Positions 16,315 to 25,971 of a stretch of 49,721 nucleotides of DNA are shown here, piece by piece. Source of the stretch: a bacterium (lineage in GTDB: Bacteria > Hinthialibacterota > Hinthialibacteria > Hinthialibacterales > Hinthialibacteraceae); assembly GCA_016125385.1 (NCBI GenBank), contig WGLV01000034.1:1-49721 (forward strand). The letters are read 5' to 3'. The stretch's first letter is position 1. Every line of letters starts with the position of its first letter. The position numbers were made by a program, and so were the translations under genes. The notes beneath the pieces are model-generated. The model did not search any database and was not told the DNA's origin. It saw nothing but the letters and a program-made list of their open reading frames with translations.

Positions 16315-19300
16315 TCAGAACAGCGACCAGTCCGTGACGGGAGTACCGCCGCCCGCAGGGACGCCCCAGATGTCATACAGGTTGTAGCCGGGGTTGGTGC
16401 TGTACTTCGTGTTCAATTGCAGCGTCACCGAGACCAGAGTCTTGTTGGGATTAACCGGAGTGATGCACTCGAAGATCGCCGGGTCGCGCGACTGCGCATA
16501 GGTGCTGGCGCCGCCTTCCAGCCGGTCCATACCATTGACCAGCTGACGGGTGTTGGCGAACTGAATTTCGCCGCCGTCGTTGAACCAGTCATCCGCATGG
16601 AACGTACCGATTTCCGTGGTGCCGTCGTCGTACTTGAAGGTCGCATCCAGTTCGCCATCGCCGTTGCCGACGGTCTGAGCCGAACGCAGTTCCTTGTACT
16701 TGCCGGGCGGAACCATGTCGAAGGTGAAGGGCCCCATCTGTTGAGCGTTGTTCATGAACTTGATCGAGTTCTTCAAGCCCAGTTCCAGGCTCGTGTTGTT
16801 GTAGGGTCCGAGAATGTGACCGTTGAGACCGCTCATGTGGTCGACGGGAAGACCGTAAGCGACTACCTGACCGCTGAGGTTGGCGACATCAGTAAAGTAG
16901 ATGTTACCCGTTACGATCAGATAGTAGTTGTTGCCATTGTCGTGGCCGAACCCGGGCACGCCAGTGACGGCGTCATCGACCTGATCGATAGAGATGACGT
17001 CCCACGCCGGCAACGTGGCCGGACGGTTCGGGTCGTCGATCCGCAGATTGACGCGGCCCGCGCCAGCCGGAGGAATCGCCGGAACCGAACTGATCCACAG
17101 GTTATCGAAATAGGCGTTGCCCGTGGCGCCGCCGCGGCGGAACCGGAACGAAGCGACGTCGCTGATGTTGTCGGCGCCCTTGGCGTCCGCCGTATCCCAA
17201 CGATCCGTTTTGTCCGGGTCAACCCACATTGAAACCTGGCTGTTCGCTCCGTTAATCTGGATTCGAGCCAGGATGTGATGCGCGACGGTGTAATCCGCAT
17301 TCGTCAACGCATCGGCGTTCGTCAGGTTGCCGATACCGAGCTTCGCGGCGTTATACGGCTTACCGATAAAACTCACTTCCTGACCGGCTTTGTTGTAGAA
17401 GGTAATGCCCGACCAGTGATTGGCGGCGGGGCCCCCTTCTTTATACGTAAACGAAACCCACACTTCACCACCGATGGGATTGACGGGCAAAGTACGGGCG
17501 ATGCCGTCCGTATTGTCGCCAGTCAGCTTCACCGAGTAGTTGCCGGGGTTGTATTCCGTCGGCTGCGATTCAACCAGCCCCGCGTCCAGCGTGGCGGTAT
17601 CGAGCACCGCGTTAGTCAGCGCGCCGGATTTCGTCCAGGCGGCGCCATTCCAGTTAAAGCCGCCGTTGCGGCCTTCCAGGGTTTTACCCGCCAGTTCGTT
17701 GCTGTTATTGGAGGGATAGGAGAAGGTTTCAGCCACGTTAAAGGTAATCGCGCTCAAAGTCGCCGGACCGCCGACGGGGAGATCGAGGTTGCCGCCGACC
17801 GCGTTGCTGGTTCCCCAGTTCAGCGCCGCGACATTGATGTCGCTCGTCGCCGTAACGGTGTAGCTGAGTTTCTGCGAACCGGTCACGTTGCTCAGGTTCC
17901 AGGTGATGACGCCGTTGGCGAGCGTACCGCCGCCAGTGATGCCGGTCACGCTGGTGGCTTGAGGCGGAACCGCTTCTTTAATCACCAGTGAGGAAATCGT
18001 CTGGCCTGTGCGGACGTTAACGTTCAGATCGACGTTAAACGTCTGCCCGGGAGCATATTCGCTGACCGGAAGCGCGCGGACGACTTCAAACGGATATTCG
18101 GTAATCTGAAGTTGGCTGACCTCGACGGTACCCAGCAGCGAGTTGTCATGCGAGGTGCAGGCGATGCCAAACAGATATTCCGAACCGATGTCTTTCAAAA
18201 AGACCGAGCCATGTTTAACCCAGGCGCCGCTTAAATTCTGATAATAACTTTCCACCAGAGGCCCGACTTTGCGGATTTTGAACATGCCGTTGGTTTCTGA
18301 ATACGCGATGATGCCAGATCCCGCGCTGTTGACCGCTTGCGAATCGCGGCTCTGCAGCTGGTGGCCGTTATCGGAACGCACCATGCAGAAACCATTGGCC
18401 GCGCCCGAACTGAGGCTGGAACGGACCATCAGACCACCCTTCGTCCAGGTGGGTTCACCCGGAGCGGTAACAAACAGATCGGCGGTCGCTTCAAAACTGC
18501 CGGTCATCTTCTTGTACAGATAGTGCATGCGATCGCTGGCTTCCCAGATATCGCCGCCGCCGCCGGTCACGGTGTAGGTTCCACTCGCGAACGCACCCGA
18601 ACCGGGACGGGTGAATCCGCCCAGATCCAACTGGTTGGTAAACACGCCCGCCGAGGCCAAAGACAGGAACGAAGGAGCGGTGGTGACCTGTTCGAGTTTG
18701 ACGTTGCTTACTTTGCCGGTGGCCAGAGCGGTATTATTCTCATGGTTGGTGACGGCAAAACCGATTGCGTAATTCGCGTTCGATTTCATGCCGGCGACCT
18801 GAGCGGTGGCGCAAAAATTCCAGGTCGTACCATCCTTTGAAAACTCGGCGTAGATCACGTCAAGCGGCGCCCAATACCCAATTCGCAGGTATACGGGGCC
18901 CGCCACTTCCGTCGCGGGATCGCTGGGCAAACGACCGCGCCCATCATGAGAACGCGCCGTGGATCGCTCGCGATACTGAGGCGAAACCAGGTCGTTCAGT
19001 CCGCGTAACGCGTTAACCATGTGCCCGGAAGATCCACTCGCACCGTTCGCGCGAATCATCGGCCCGATCTTCGCCCAATCGTTGGTTCCGTGGTCAATCC
19101 ACTCGACCAATCCCGATACACGCCAGCTTTCGCCGATCGGTTTTTCGGTATACAGATAAAATCCTTCGTCAGCGTTACCCCAGATGTCGGCGCCGTTGCC
19201 CTTCAGGGTATAGACGCCGCCCGCCTCCGACGCGGAGCCGGCGACTTTGGTCCCGTCGCCCAGATCCCAATCGGCGGTTTTGTTAAAAACACCGGCGCCT

Positions 19301-19368
19301 TGTGCGAATACCGGCAATGACGCCAGCGCGAACGCCAACGCCAAAAAACCTATTTTTTTGTACTTCAT
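16315..19368 (-). CDS. Large secreted multidomain beta-rich protein, paralogue A
   Basis: The 1017-residue protein has a Sec signal peptide (about 1-22, ending LPVFA). Two related segments follow at about 30-210 and 240-425. Each contains a G-x-YT..G.G.DIW motif, a Y-LY strand, and W.K.G.M.R, the pattern of DUF1349-like concanavalin-type modules. About 428-540 resembles a DUF11/CARDB-type Ig-like domain (APGQTFNVDLNV, GVITWNLSNV). About 540-770 looks like a LamG or carbohydrate-binding module (AETFSYPSNNS, GEVWVSFTYKEGGP, ARIQINGANSQVSMWVDPDK). A C-terminal region from about 785 begins WDVISIDQVDD. The protein ends TPVTDWSLF. GGGAGG 8 nt upstream sets the start. It is almost collinear with the next gene (same length), so the pair is a tandem duplication. 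It is probably a cell-surface or secreted carbohydrate-binding protein; no catalytic motif is seen. Confidence 0.85.
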   Translation of the reverse strand: MKYKKIGFLALAFALASLPVFAQGAGVFNKTADWDLGDGTKVAGSASEAGGVYTLKGNGADIWGNADEGFYLYTEKPIGESWRVSGLVEWIDHGTNDWAKIGPMIRANGASGSSGHMVNALRGLNDLVSPQYRERSTARSHDGRGRLPSDPATEVAGPVYLRIGYWAPLDVIYAEFSKDGTTWNFCATAQVAGMKSNANYAIGFAVTNHENNTALATGKVSNVKLEQVTTAPSFLSLASAGVFTNQLDLGGFTRPGSGAFASGTYTVTGGGGDIWEASDRMHYLYKKMTGSFEATADLFVTAPGEPTWTKGGLMVRSSLSSGAANGFCMVRSDNGHQLQSRDSQAVNSAGSGIIAYSETNGMFKIRKVGPLVESYYQNLSGAWVKHGSVFLKDIGSEYLFGIACTSHDNSLLGTVEVSQLQITEYPFEVVRALPVSEYAPGQTFNVDLNVNVRTGQTISSLVIKEAVPPQATSVTGITGGGTLANGVITWNLSNVTGSQKLSYTVTATSDINVAALNWGTSNAVGGNLDLPVGGPATLSAITFNVAETFSYPSNNSNELAGKTLEGRNGGFNWNGAAWTKSGALTNAVLDTATLDAGLVESQPTEYNPGNYSVKLTGDNTDGIARTLPVNPIGGEVWVSFTYKEGGPAANHWSGITFYNKAGQEVSFIGKPYNAAKLGIGNLTNADALTNADYTVAHHILARIQINGANSQVSMWVDPDKTDRWDTADAKGADNISDVASFRFRRGGATGNAYFDNLWISSVPAIPPAGAGRVNLRIDDPNRPATLPAWDVISIDQVDDAVTGVPGFGHDNGNNYYLIVTGNIYFTDVANLSGQVVAYGLPVDHMSGLNGHILGPYNNTSLELGLKNSIKFMNNAQQMGPFTFDMVPPGKYKELRSAQTVGNGDGELDATFKYDDGTTEIGTFHADDWFNDGGEIQFANTRQLVNGMDRLEGGASTYAQSRDPAIFECITPVNPNKTLVSVTLQLNTKYSTNPGYNLYDIWGVPAGGGTPVTDWSLF

Positions 19369-19605
19369 AGGTGATACCTCCCAGTAAGAGATTCATGAAT
19401 ATTTCGCGGAATTTGTTGGTAGGGATGATTGATCGTCCGCAGTGGATACCGCGCACAAACCATGAAGATTCAGACCCTTTGAAGCAAACTCACTCCACCC
19501 CAGCGAAAGAAAATGAAACCGTTGTCACAGGCTACTCGATACACATCACCTCCCATCCAGTCAACTCATCATCAGGTCATTCAATTTAATAGAAATACAA
19601 ACAAT
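19369..19605 (-). promoter_or_regulatory. Long 5' leader of paralogue A
   Basis: About 237 nt lie between the predicted transcription start and the start codon, with no supported gene. Minus-strand GGAGGTGATG (19553-19544), a 9-nt complement of the usual 16S anti-Shine-Dalgarno tail, sits 176 nt before the start and is also present in the leader of paralogue B. Just before the ATG, ATCACCT can pair with that upstream AGGTGAT. Confidence 0.4.
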
Positions 19606-19611
19606 CAAGGT

Positions 19612-19641
19612 ATATTGCATGAAAACCGATTCAATTGTCAA
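19612..19641 (-). promoter_or_regulatory. Sigma-70 promoter of paralogue A
   Basis: On the minus strand a consensus -35 TTGACA (19641-19636) is separated by 18 nt from CAATAT (19617-19612). It lies just downstream of the paralogue B terminator, so paralogue A has its own transcription unit. Confidence 0.55.
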
Positions 19642-19684
19642 CCTTAAAGATGCGATTAAATTAAACATCGAATCAAAATAGACA

Positions 19685-19714
19685 GAAAAAATTCCCGGGC
19701 CGAAGCCCGGGAAT
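19685..19714 (-). terminator. Rho-independent terminator of paralogue B
   Basis: On the minus strand ATTCCCGGGC and GCCCGGGAAT form a 10 bp stem with a TTCG loop, followed by a T-run. Confidence 0.88.
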
Positions 19715-19749
19715 CGTGATTCTATTGCAACAACAAAGCGTAAGTCTAA

Positions 19750-22700
19750 TTAAAACAGCGACCAATCTGATACCGGCGTACCGCTGTCGGCGGGAACAGC
19801 CCAGATGTCGAACAGGTTGTAACCAAAGTCAGGATCGACGTCCGCGTTGTATTCCAACGTAACCGAAACCAGCGTTTTGGCCGGATCGACCGGCTGAATG
19901 CACTCAAAGACAGCCGGGTCAAAACGGGCGTCAAATTCACTGGCGCCGCCCTGAAGACGGTTCATGCCATCCACCAGTTGACGGGTGTTGGCGAACTGAA
20001 TTTCGCCGCCATCGTTGTACCAGTCATCCGCGTGGAACGCGCCGGTGCTGGTCGTACCGTCGTCATAGGTGAACGTAGCGGTCAGCTCCCCATCGCCGTT
20101 GCCGACGGTCTGAGCCGAACGAAGTTCGCTGTACTTGCCGGGAGGAACCAGATCGAAGGTGAACGGTCCCGTCTGATCGGCGTTGTTCATGAACTTGATC
20201 GAGTTTTTCAAACCCAGATCGTCAATGTAGTTGTTGTACGGTCCAAGAATGTGGCCGTTCAATCCACTCATGTGGTCGACGGGCAAACCGAACGCGACCA
20301 CCTGACCGCTCAGGTTCGCGACGTCCGTGAAGTAGATGTTGCCCGTAACGATCAGATAATGGTCGTTGCCATTATCATGACCGAAGCCGGGGATGCCGGT
20401 GACGGCGTCATCGATCTGATCGATGGAGATGACGTCCCACGCGGGCAGATTGGCCGGACGATTGGGATCGTCGATCTCGAGATTGACGCGGCCCGCACCG
20501 GCCGGCGGAAGCGCCGGAACCGAACTGACCCACAGGTTGTCGAAGTACGCGGAGCCTGAGGCGCCGCCGCGGCGAAGCCGAATCGACGCTACGCTGTCAA
20601 CGCTGTCCGCGCCTTCGGCGTCAGGCGTGTTGATCCGGTCTTCCTTGTCGGGATCGACCCACAGAGAAACGCTGCTGTTCGCGCCGTTCACGTTGATGCG
20701 GGCGAGGATGTGATGGTTTTCATTGTACGGAACATCCGTCAACACGTCATCGCCAGGCAGATTGCCGATGCCAAGCGTTTCGGCGCCATACGGCTTACCG
20801 ATGAAGCTGACTTCGTTGCCGTCAGCGTTGTACAGGGTCATGCCCGACCAGTGATCCGCGGCCGGACCGGTTTCTTTGTACGTAAACGAAACCCAGACTT
20901 CACCGCCGATGGCGTTGACGGGAAGATTGCGGGAGATGCCGTCGGTGTTATCGCCGGAAAGTTCAGCCGAGTAGTTACCGGGGTTGTATTCCGTCGGCTG
21001 AGACTGAACCAGACCCGCATCGAGGGTATCCACGTTCAACACGGCGTTGGTCAGATCGCCTGATTTCGCCCAGGCGTTATCGGAGCCCCAGTTAAAGCCG
21101 CCATCGAGACCGACGATCGTGTCGCCTTCCAGTTCGTTGCTGTCGTTGGAAGGATAGGAGAATGTTTCAGCGACGTTGAAGGTAACCGCTTCAAGACGCT
21201 TGGCGCCCGCGACGGGCAGTTCAAGACCATCGCCCGTTGAGGTGCTGGCGCCCCAGTTCAAGGAGGCCACGTTCACGTCGGTGCTGGTGGTTACAGAATA
21301 GCTGAGCGTTTGAGGAGCGGACACACTGGACAGAGTCCAGGTGATCACGCCATCCGCCAGAACGCCGCCGCCTGAGATACCGGAGATGTCGACCGCCTCG
21401 GGCGGAACCGCTTCTTTAATCACCAGTGAAGAGATCGTCTGACCATCACGCGGATTCACCTGAACGTCCACGTTGAAGGTTTGACCAGGCGTGTAGTTGG
21501 TGACCGCCTGAGATCGAACGACTTCAAACGGATATTCTGTCACCTGCAAGTCGCTGACTTCAACGGTCCCCATCAGGGTGTCGTCGTGAGCCGTGATCGC
21601 GATACCGAAGTAATAATTCTCACCGATATCGGTCAGAATCGCTTCACCGTGCTTCACCCACGCGCCGGCGGTATCCTGATAGTAGTTTTCAACCAGGTTG
21701 CCGACTTTGCGGATTTTGAACTTTCCATTGGTCAGATCATACGCCAGAAGGTCTGATGCATCCGCGGAATCCGTGGACTGCGACGAACGCTGCTGCATAT
21801 GATGTTGTGCGTCGGAACGCAACATGGCGAATCCGTTGGATGAACCGGAGCTCAGGTTGGATCGCACCATAAGACCGCCTTTGGTCCAGGTGGGCTCGGC
21901 GACGCCGGTGATGAAAATATCGCCGGTCGCTTCAAAGCTGCCGGTCATCTCTTTGTAAAGGAAGTGCATGCGGTCGCTGCCGCCCCAGATATCGCCGCCG
22001 CTGCCTGAAACAGTATACGTACCGTTGTCGAACGAAGCGGAACCGGGTTGATTGTAGCCGCCAATGTCGAGCTGACTGGTGAAATCACCCACGCCGCCCT
22101 GATTGAGAAACGCGGGAGCGGTGGTGACTTGTTCCAGTTTCACATTACTCACCTTGCCGGTGGCCAGCTGATCGTTTCCTTCGTGATTGGTAATCGCAAA
22201 GCCGATGGAGTAAGACGAACCCATATCGGTAAGTTGAGTCGAAGCGACGTCATACCAGGTCGTGCCGTCAGTGGACACTTCCGAGTAAACCACGTTCAGA
22301 GGCGCCCAGTAGCCGGTACGCAGATAGACGGGACCGGTCAAATCCGTGGCGGGAGCGCTGGGCAGGCGGCCGCGGCCGTCGTTGGTTCCCAAACCAGCCG
22401 CATCGCGGAATTCGGGAGCCACCAGCGTATTCGCGCCCTGCAACACCGTGAACATGTGGCTCGAGGCGGTATCAGCCGCATCGTTACGAACCATCGGGCC
22501 GAATTTCGCCCAGTCGTTGGTACCGTGGTCGACCCATTCCACCAGGCCGGAGAGCTGCCAGCTTTCGCCCGCGGGCTTTTCGGTGTAAAGGAAAAATCCT
22601 TCATCGGCGTTGCCCCAGATGTCGTTACCGTTGCCCATCAGGGTATAGACGCCGCCATTTTCCGTGGCGGATCCAGCCACTTTGGTCCCGTCTCCCAGGT

Positions 22701-22803
22701 CCCAATCGGTTGTTTTGTCAAATACGCCGGCTCCTTGTGCGAAAACCGGCAATGACGCCAACGTCAGAGTCAGCGCCATAAATCCAATTCGTTTCAATTG
22801 CAT
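19750..22803 (-). CDS. Large secreted multidomain beta-rich protein, paralogue B
   Basis: This is a full-length paralogue of the downstream gene, also exactly 1017 residues, with the same order of parts: signal peptide ending LPVFA, two DUF1349-like modules, an Ig-like domain, a LamG/CBM-like module, and the WDVISIDQIDDAV C-terminal region, ending TPVSDWSLF. Most positions are visibly identical, with differences spread along the length (for example NKTADWDLG versus DKTTDWDLG at the start). ATG 22803 is chosen because AGGAGG lies 8 nt upstream and the signal peptide begins there; an in-frame ATG at 22947 would put 48 unrelated residues in front. It is acidic overall, consistent with an extracellular protein. 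Function is unknown; the modules suggest glycan or surface binding. Confidence 0.86.
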   Translation of the reverse strand: MQLKRIGFMALTLTLASLPVFAQGAGVFDKTTDWDLGDGTKVAGSATENGGVYTLMGNGNDIWGNADEGFFLYTEKPAGESWQLSGLVEWVDHGTNDWAKFGPMVRNDAADTASSHMFTVLQGANTLVAPEFRDAAGLGTNDGRGRLPSAPATDLTGPVYLRTGYWAPLNVVYSEVSTDGTTWYDVASTQLTDMGSSYSIGFAITNHEGNDQLATGKVSNVKLEQVTTAPAFLNQGGVGDFTSQLDIGGYNQPGSASFDNGTYTVSGSGGDIWGGSDRMHFLYKEMTGSFEATGDIFITGVAEPTWTKGGLMVRSNLSSGSSNGFAMLRSDAQHHMQQRSSQSTDSADASDLLAYDLTNGKFKIRKVGNLVENYYQDTAGAWVKHGEAILTDIGENYYFGIAITAHDDTLMGTVEVSDLQVTEYPFEVVRSQAVTNYTPGQTFNVDVQVNPRDGQTISSLVIKEAVPPEAVDISGISGGGVLADGVITWTLSSVSAPQTLSYSVTTSTDVNVASLNWGASTSTGDGLELPVAGAKRLEAVTFNVAETFSYPSNDSNELEGDTIVGLDGGFNWGSDNAWAKSGDLTNAVLNVDTLDAGLVQSQPTEYNPGNYSAELSGDNTDGISRNLPVNAIGGEVWVSFTYKETGPAADHWSGMTLYNADGNEVSFIGKPYGAETLGIGNLPGDDVLTDVPYNENHHILARINVNGANSSVSLWVDPDKEDRINTPDAEGADSVDSVASIRLRRGGASGSAYFDNLWVSSVPALPPAGAGRVNLEIDDPNRPANLPAWDVISIDQIDDAVTGIPGFGHDNGNDHYLIVTGNIYFTDVANLSGQVVAFGLPVDHMSGLNGHILGPYNNYIDDLGLKNSIKFMNNADQTGPFTFDLVPPGKYSELRSAQTVGNGDGELTATFTYDDGTTSTGAFHADDWYNDGGEIQFANTRQLVDGMNRLQGGASEFDARFDPAVFECIQPVDPAKTLVSVTLEYNADVDPDFGYNLFDIWAVPADSGTPVSDWSLF

Positions 22804-23034
22804 AGGTATTTCCTCCTGACAATTTGTCTGTCGCAGAGATGAGTTTACAGATTTGCGATAGGTGGGGATGAGTGAGAGCGTTGCAGGGAACCGCATTGGA
22901 AAAAGGAAGATTAAAAAAGAGAAAGAGTAGCCAGATACCATCCCCACAAAAGCAGCACGAAAATTTTTTCAGGGCGAGTATGTGCGAGTTACCTCTAAGG
23001 CATCACCTCCAATCATAATAATAGACATGACATA
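22804..23034 (-). promoter_or_regulatory. Long 5' leader of paralogue B
   Basis: About 230 nt of untranslated leader are predicted. Minus-strand GGAGGTGATG (23010-23001) lies 198 nt before the start, and GTGGGGATG (22947-22939) can pair with CATCCCCAC (22870-22862) to close a loop of about 70 nt. No gene is supported in 22804-23254. Confidence 0.4.
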
Positions 23035-23040
23035 TATATA

Positions 23041-23069
23041 ACTATACAACAATACTGCGTAATTGTCTA
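23041..23069 (-). promoter_or_regulatory. Candidate sigma-70 promoter of paralogue B
   Basis: On the minus strand TAGACA (23069-23064) and TATAGT (23046-23041) are spaced by 17 nt within an AT-rich stretch. Confidence 0.5.
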
Positions 23070-23141
23070 TTTTCTCACTCTTCCAAGGGGTTTGTCAACA
23101 CGAAAATCGTGAATCAAGGCAGATAATTGGAGAAATAAATG

Positions 23142-23172
23142 AAAAAAGTCTCCGTGAGACCACGGAGACTTT
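23142..23172 (-). terminator. Rho-independent terminator of the ATP synthase operon
   Basis: AAAGTCTCCGTG and CACGGAGACTTT form a 12 bp stem with a 4-nt loop; on the minus strand it is followed by a T-run. It lies about 80 nt after the atpC stop. Confidence 0.85.
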
Positions 23173-23254
23173 AAATTTCAACTAACTCATGTTTTTTGAG
23201 CAGGTAATAGATTCGATTAAACCCATGAATTATCGCTGAATACAGATCATTTAC

Positions 23255-23518
23255 TCATATTCTGGAAATGCTCTCCGTCAGAATAACAGCCTCGCCGCCC
23301 GAGACCTCCAACACCCCACCGTTGACCTTGAAAACATGTACCGAATCGCGATTTTCGGTTACGGTGAGCTCGCCCTCCTGTAGAAGCGAGAGATAGGGAG
23401 CATGATTCGCCATCACGCCGACGTACCCCTCCCAGGCAGGGGCGATGATGGATTCAACCCGCCCCTCAAAGAGCGTTTCTTCCTGTGAGATCACGCGGAA
23501 TGGATAGGTATTCGCCAT
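23255..23518 (-). CDS. atpC: F-type ATP synthase epsilon subunit, short form
   Basis: Epsilon is part of the central stalk and couples rotation to catalysis. The 87-residue protein covers only the N-terminal beta-sandwich: YPFRVISQEETLFEGRV, the conserved GYVGVMANHAPYLSLLQEGEL and the end VSGGEAVILTESISRI. The C-terminal helical hairpin of about 45 residues found in the usual 130-140 residue subunits, which gives ATP-dependent inhibition, is missing. No frame downstream restores it, and a terminator follows. Short epsilons are known in some lineages. GGGAG precedes the ATG by 7 nt. It is the last gene of the operon, 17 nt after atpD. Confidence 0.93.
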   Translation of the reverse strand: MANTYPFRVISQEETLFEGRVESIIAPAWEGYVGVMANHAPYLSLLQEGELTVTENRDSVHVFKVNGGVLEVSGGEAVILTESISRI

Positions 23519-23535
23519 AATGGGCTCCCGTCCGG

Positions 23536-24987
<1,452 letters not shown>

Positions 24988-25049
24988 TTATGCTTCCTAT
25001 TCTATTGACCCCGGTCAGACATCCATCGAGGCCGTGTCTCGCCGCCCCG

Positions 25050-25922
25050 CTATTCAAGGGCGTTGGCGCCGCCGACGATTTCAAGAATTTCCTTGGTAAT
25101 CGACGCCTGGCGGGCCTTGTTGATCTGCAACGTGAGCGAATCGATCAACTCGCGGCAGTTCAGATTCGCCGTGGTCATGGCCATCATGCGCGCCTGATGT
25201 TCGGTGGCGAACGCATCGACCACGGTGAAGAGCAACTTCGTTTCGAGATATTTCGGCAACAGCCCTTTCAACAGGGTCTGCGGATCCGGCTCGAAGATGT
25301 AATCCAGCGGCTGGCGTTCTTCTTCGCCCTCTGACTTCGGCGCGAGTTCATCGCTTTTGAGCGGCAGAAGCACTTCGCGCCGCGGCCGATACGTCATCGC
25401 GTTGATCGCCTGATTGTGGATCAACTCAATCGAGTCGAATTTCCCTGAAAGGAACAATTCGGTCAACTCGCGAGCGATCGCCAGTACGCGGGGCACATCG
25501 ACGTTTCCATTGAAATCGATATGAGCGTTAACGATGTTGACTCCACGCCGCACAAAAACGCTGTTGGCGCGTTTACCGATGATGTACAGCGAGTTCGGCT
25601 CGGCCAGCGATTTACGGTAATCGTCGGCGTATCGAATAATGGTGTTGTTAAACGCTCCGCACAAACCGCGATCGGATGAGATCACCACCAGCAGACGGCG
25701 TTTGATTTCGCGCTGCTGCAGAAGGGGCTGCCCTTCCGATCCGACTGAGCCGACCAGATTCGCGATCAGGCGCTGCAGGCGATCGACGTAAGGCTTCGCC
25801 TTGGTGCGCCGGTCCTGGGTGCGGCGCATCTTTGACGCCGCCACCGACCGCATGGCGCGGGTAATCATTTGCGTGTTTTTCACCGAGCGCAGCCGCCGGC
25901 GTAAATCTTTCAATGAAGGCAT
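25050..25922 (-). CDS. atpG: F-type ATP synthase gamma subunit
   Basis: Gamma is the rotating shaft of F1. The 290-residue protein has the conserved N-terminal helix start LRRRLRSVKNTQMITRAMRSVAASKM, the middle SDRGLCGAFNN, and the C-terminal EHQARMMAMTTANLNCRELIDSLTLQINKARQASITKEILEIVGGANAL. The stop is TAG. It lies 49 nt after atpA. Confidence 0.97.
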   Translation of the reverse strand: MPSLKDLRRRLRSVKNTQMITRAMRSVAASKMRRTQDRRTKAKPYVDRLQRLIANLVGSVGSEGQPLLQQREIKRRLLVVISSDRGLCGAFNNTIIRYADDYRKSLAEPNSLYIIGKRANSVFVRRGVNIVNAHIDFNGNVDVPRVLAIARELTELFLSGKFDSIELIHNQAINAMTYRPRREVLLPLKSDELAPKSEGEEERQPLDYIFEPDPQTLLKGLLPKYLETKLLFTVVDAFATEHQARMMAMTTANLNCRELIDSLTLQINKARQASITKEILEIVGGANALE

Positions 25923-25971
25923 ATCTCGATTCCCCGATTCAGGGTCGCCGTACTGGTATCATTCCGAGCGA

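Noticed and set aside
16417-22755. Several long plus-strand frames opposite the 1017-residue proteins
   Set aside because: They mirror each other only because the real genes are paralogues. They have no ribosome sites and give low-complexity Arg/Val/Gly-rich products.
19544-23010. CATCACCTCC sites as remnants of a 16S rRNA 3' end
   Set aside because: The match to rRNA is only the 9-10 nt anti-Shine-Dalgarno core; flanking sequence shows no rRNA helix 45 or other rRNA similarity.
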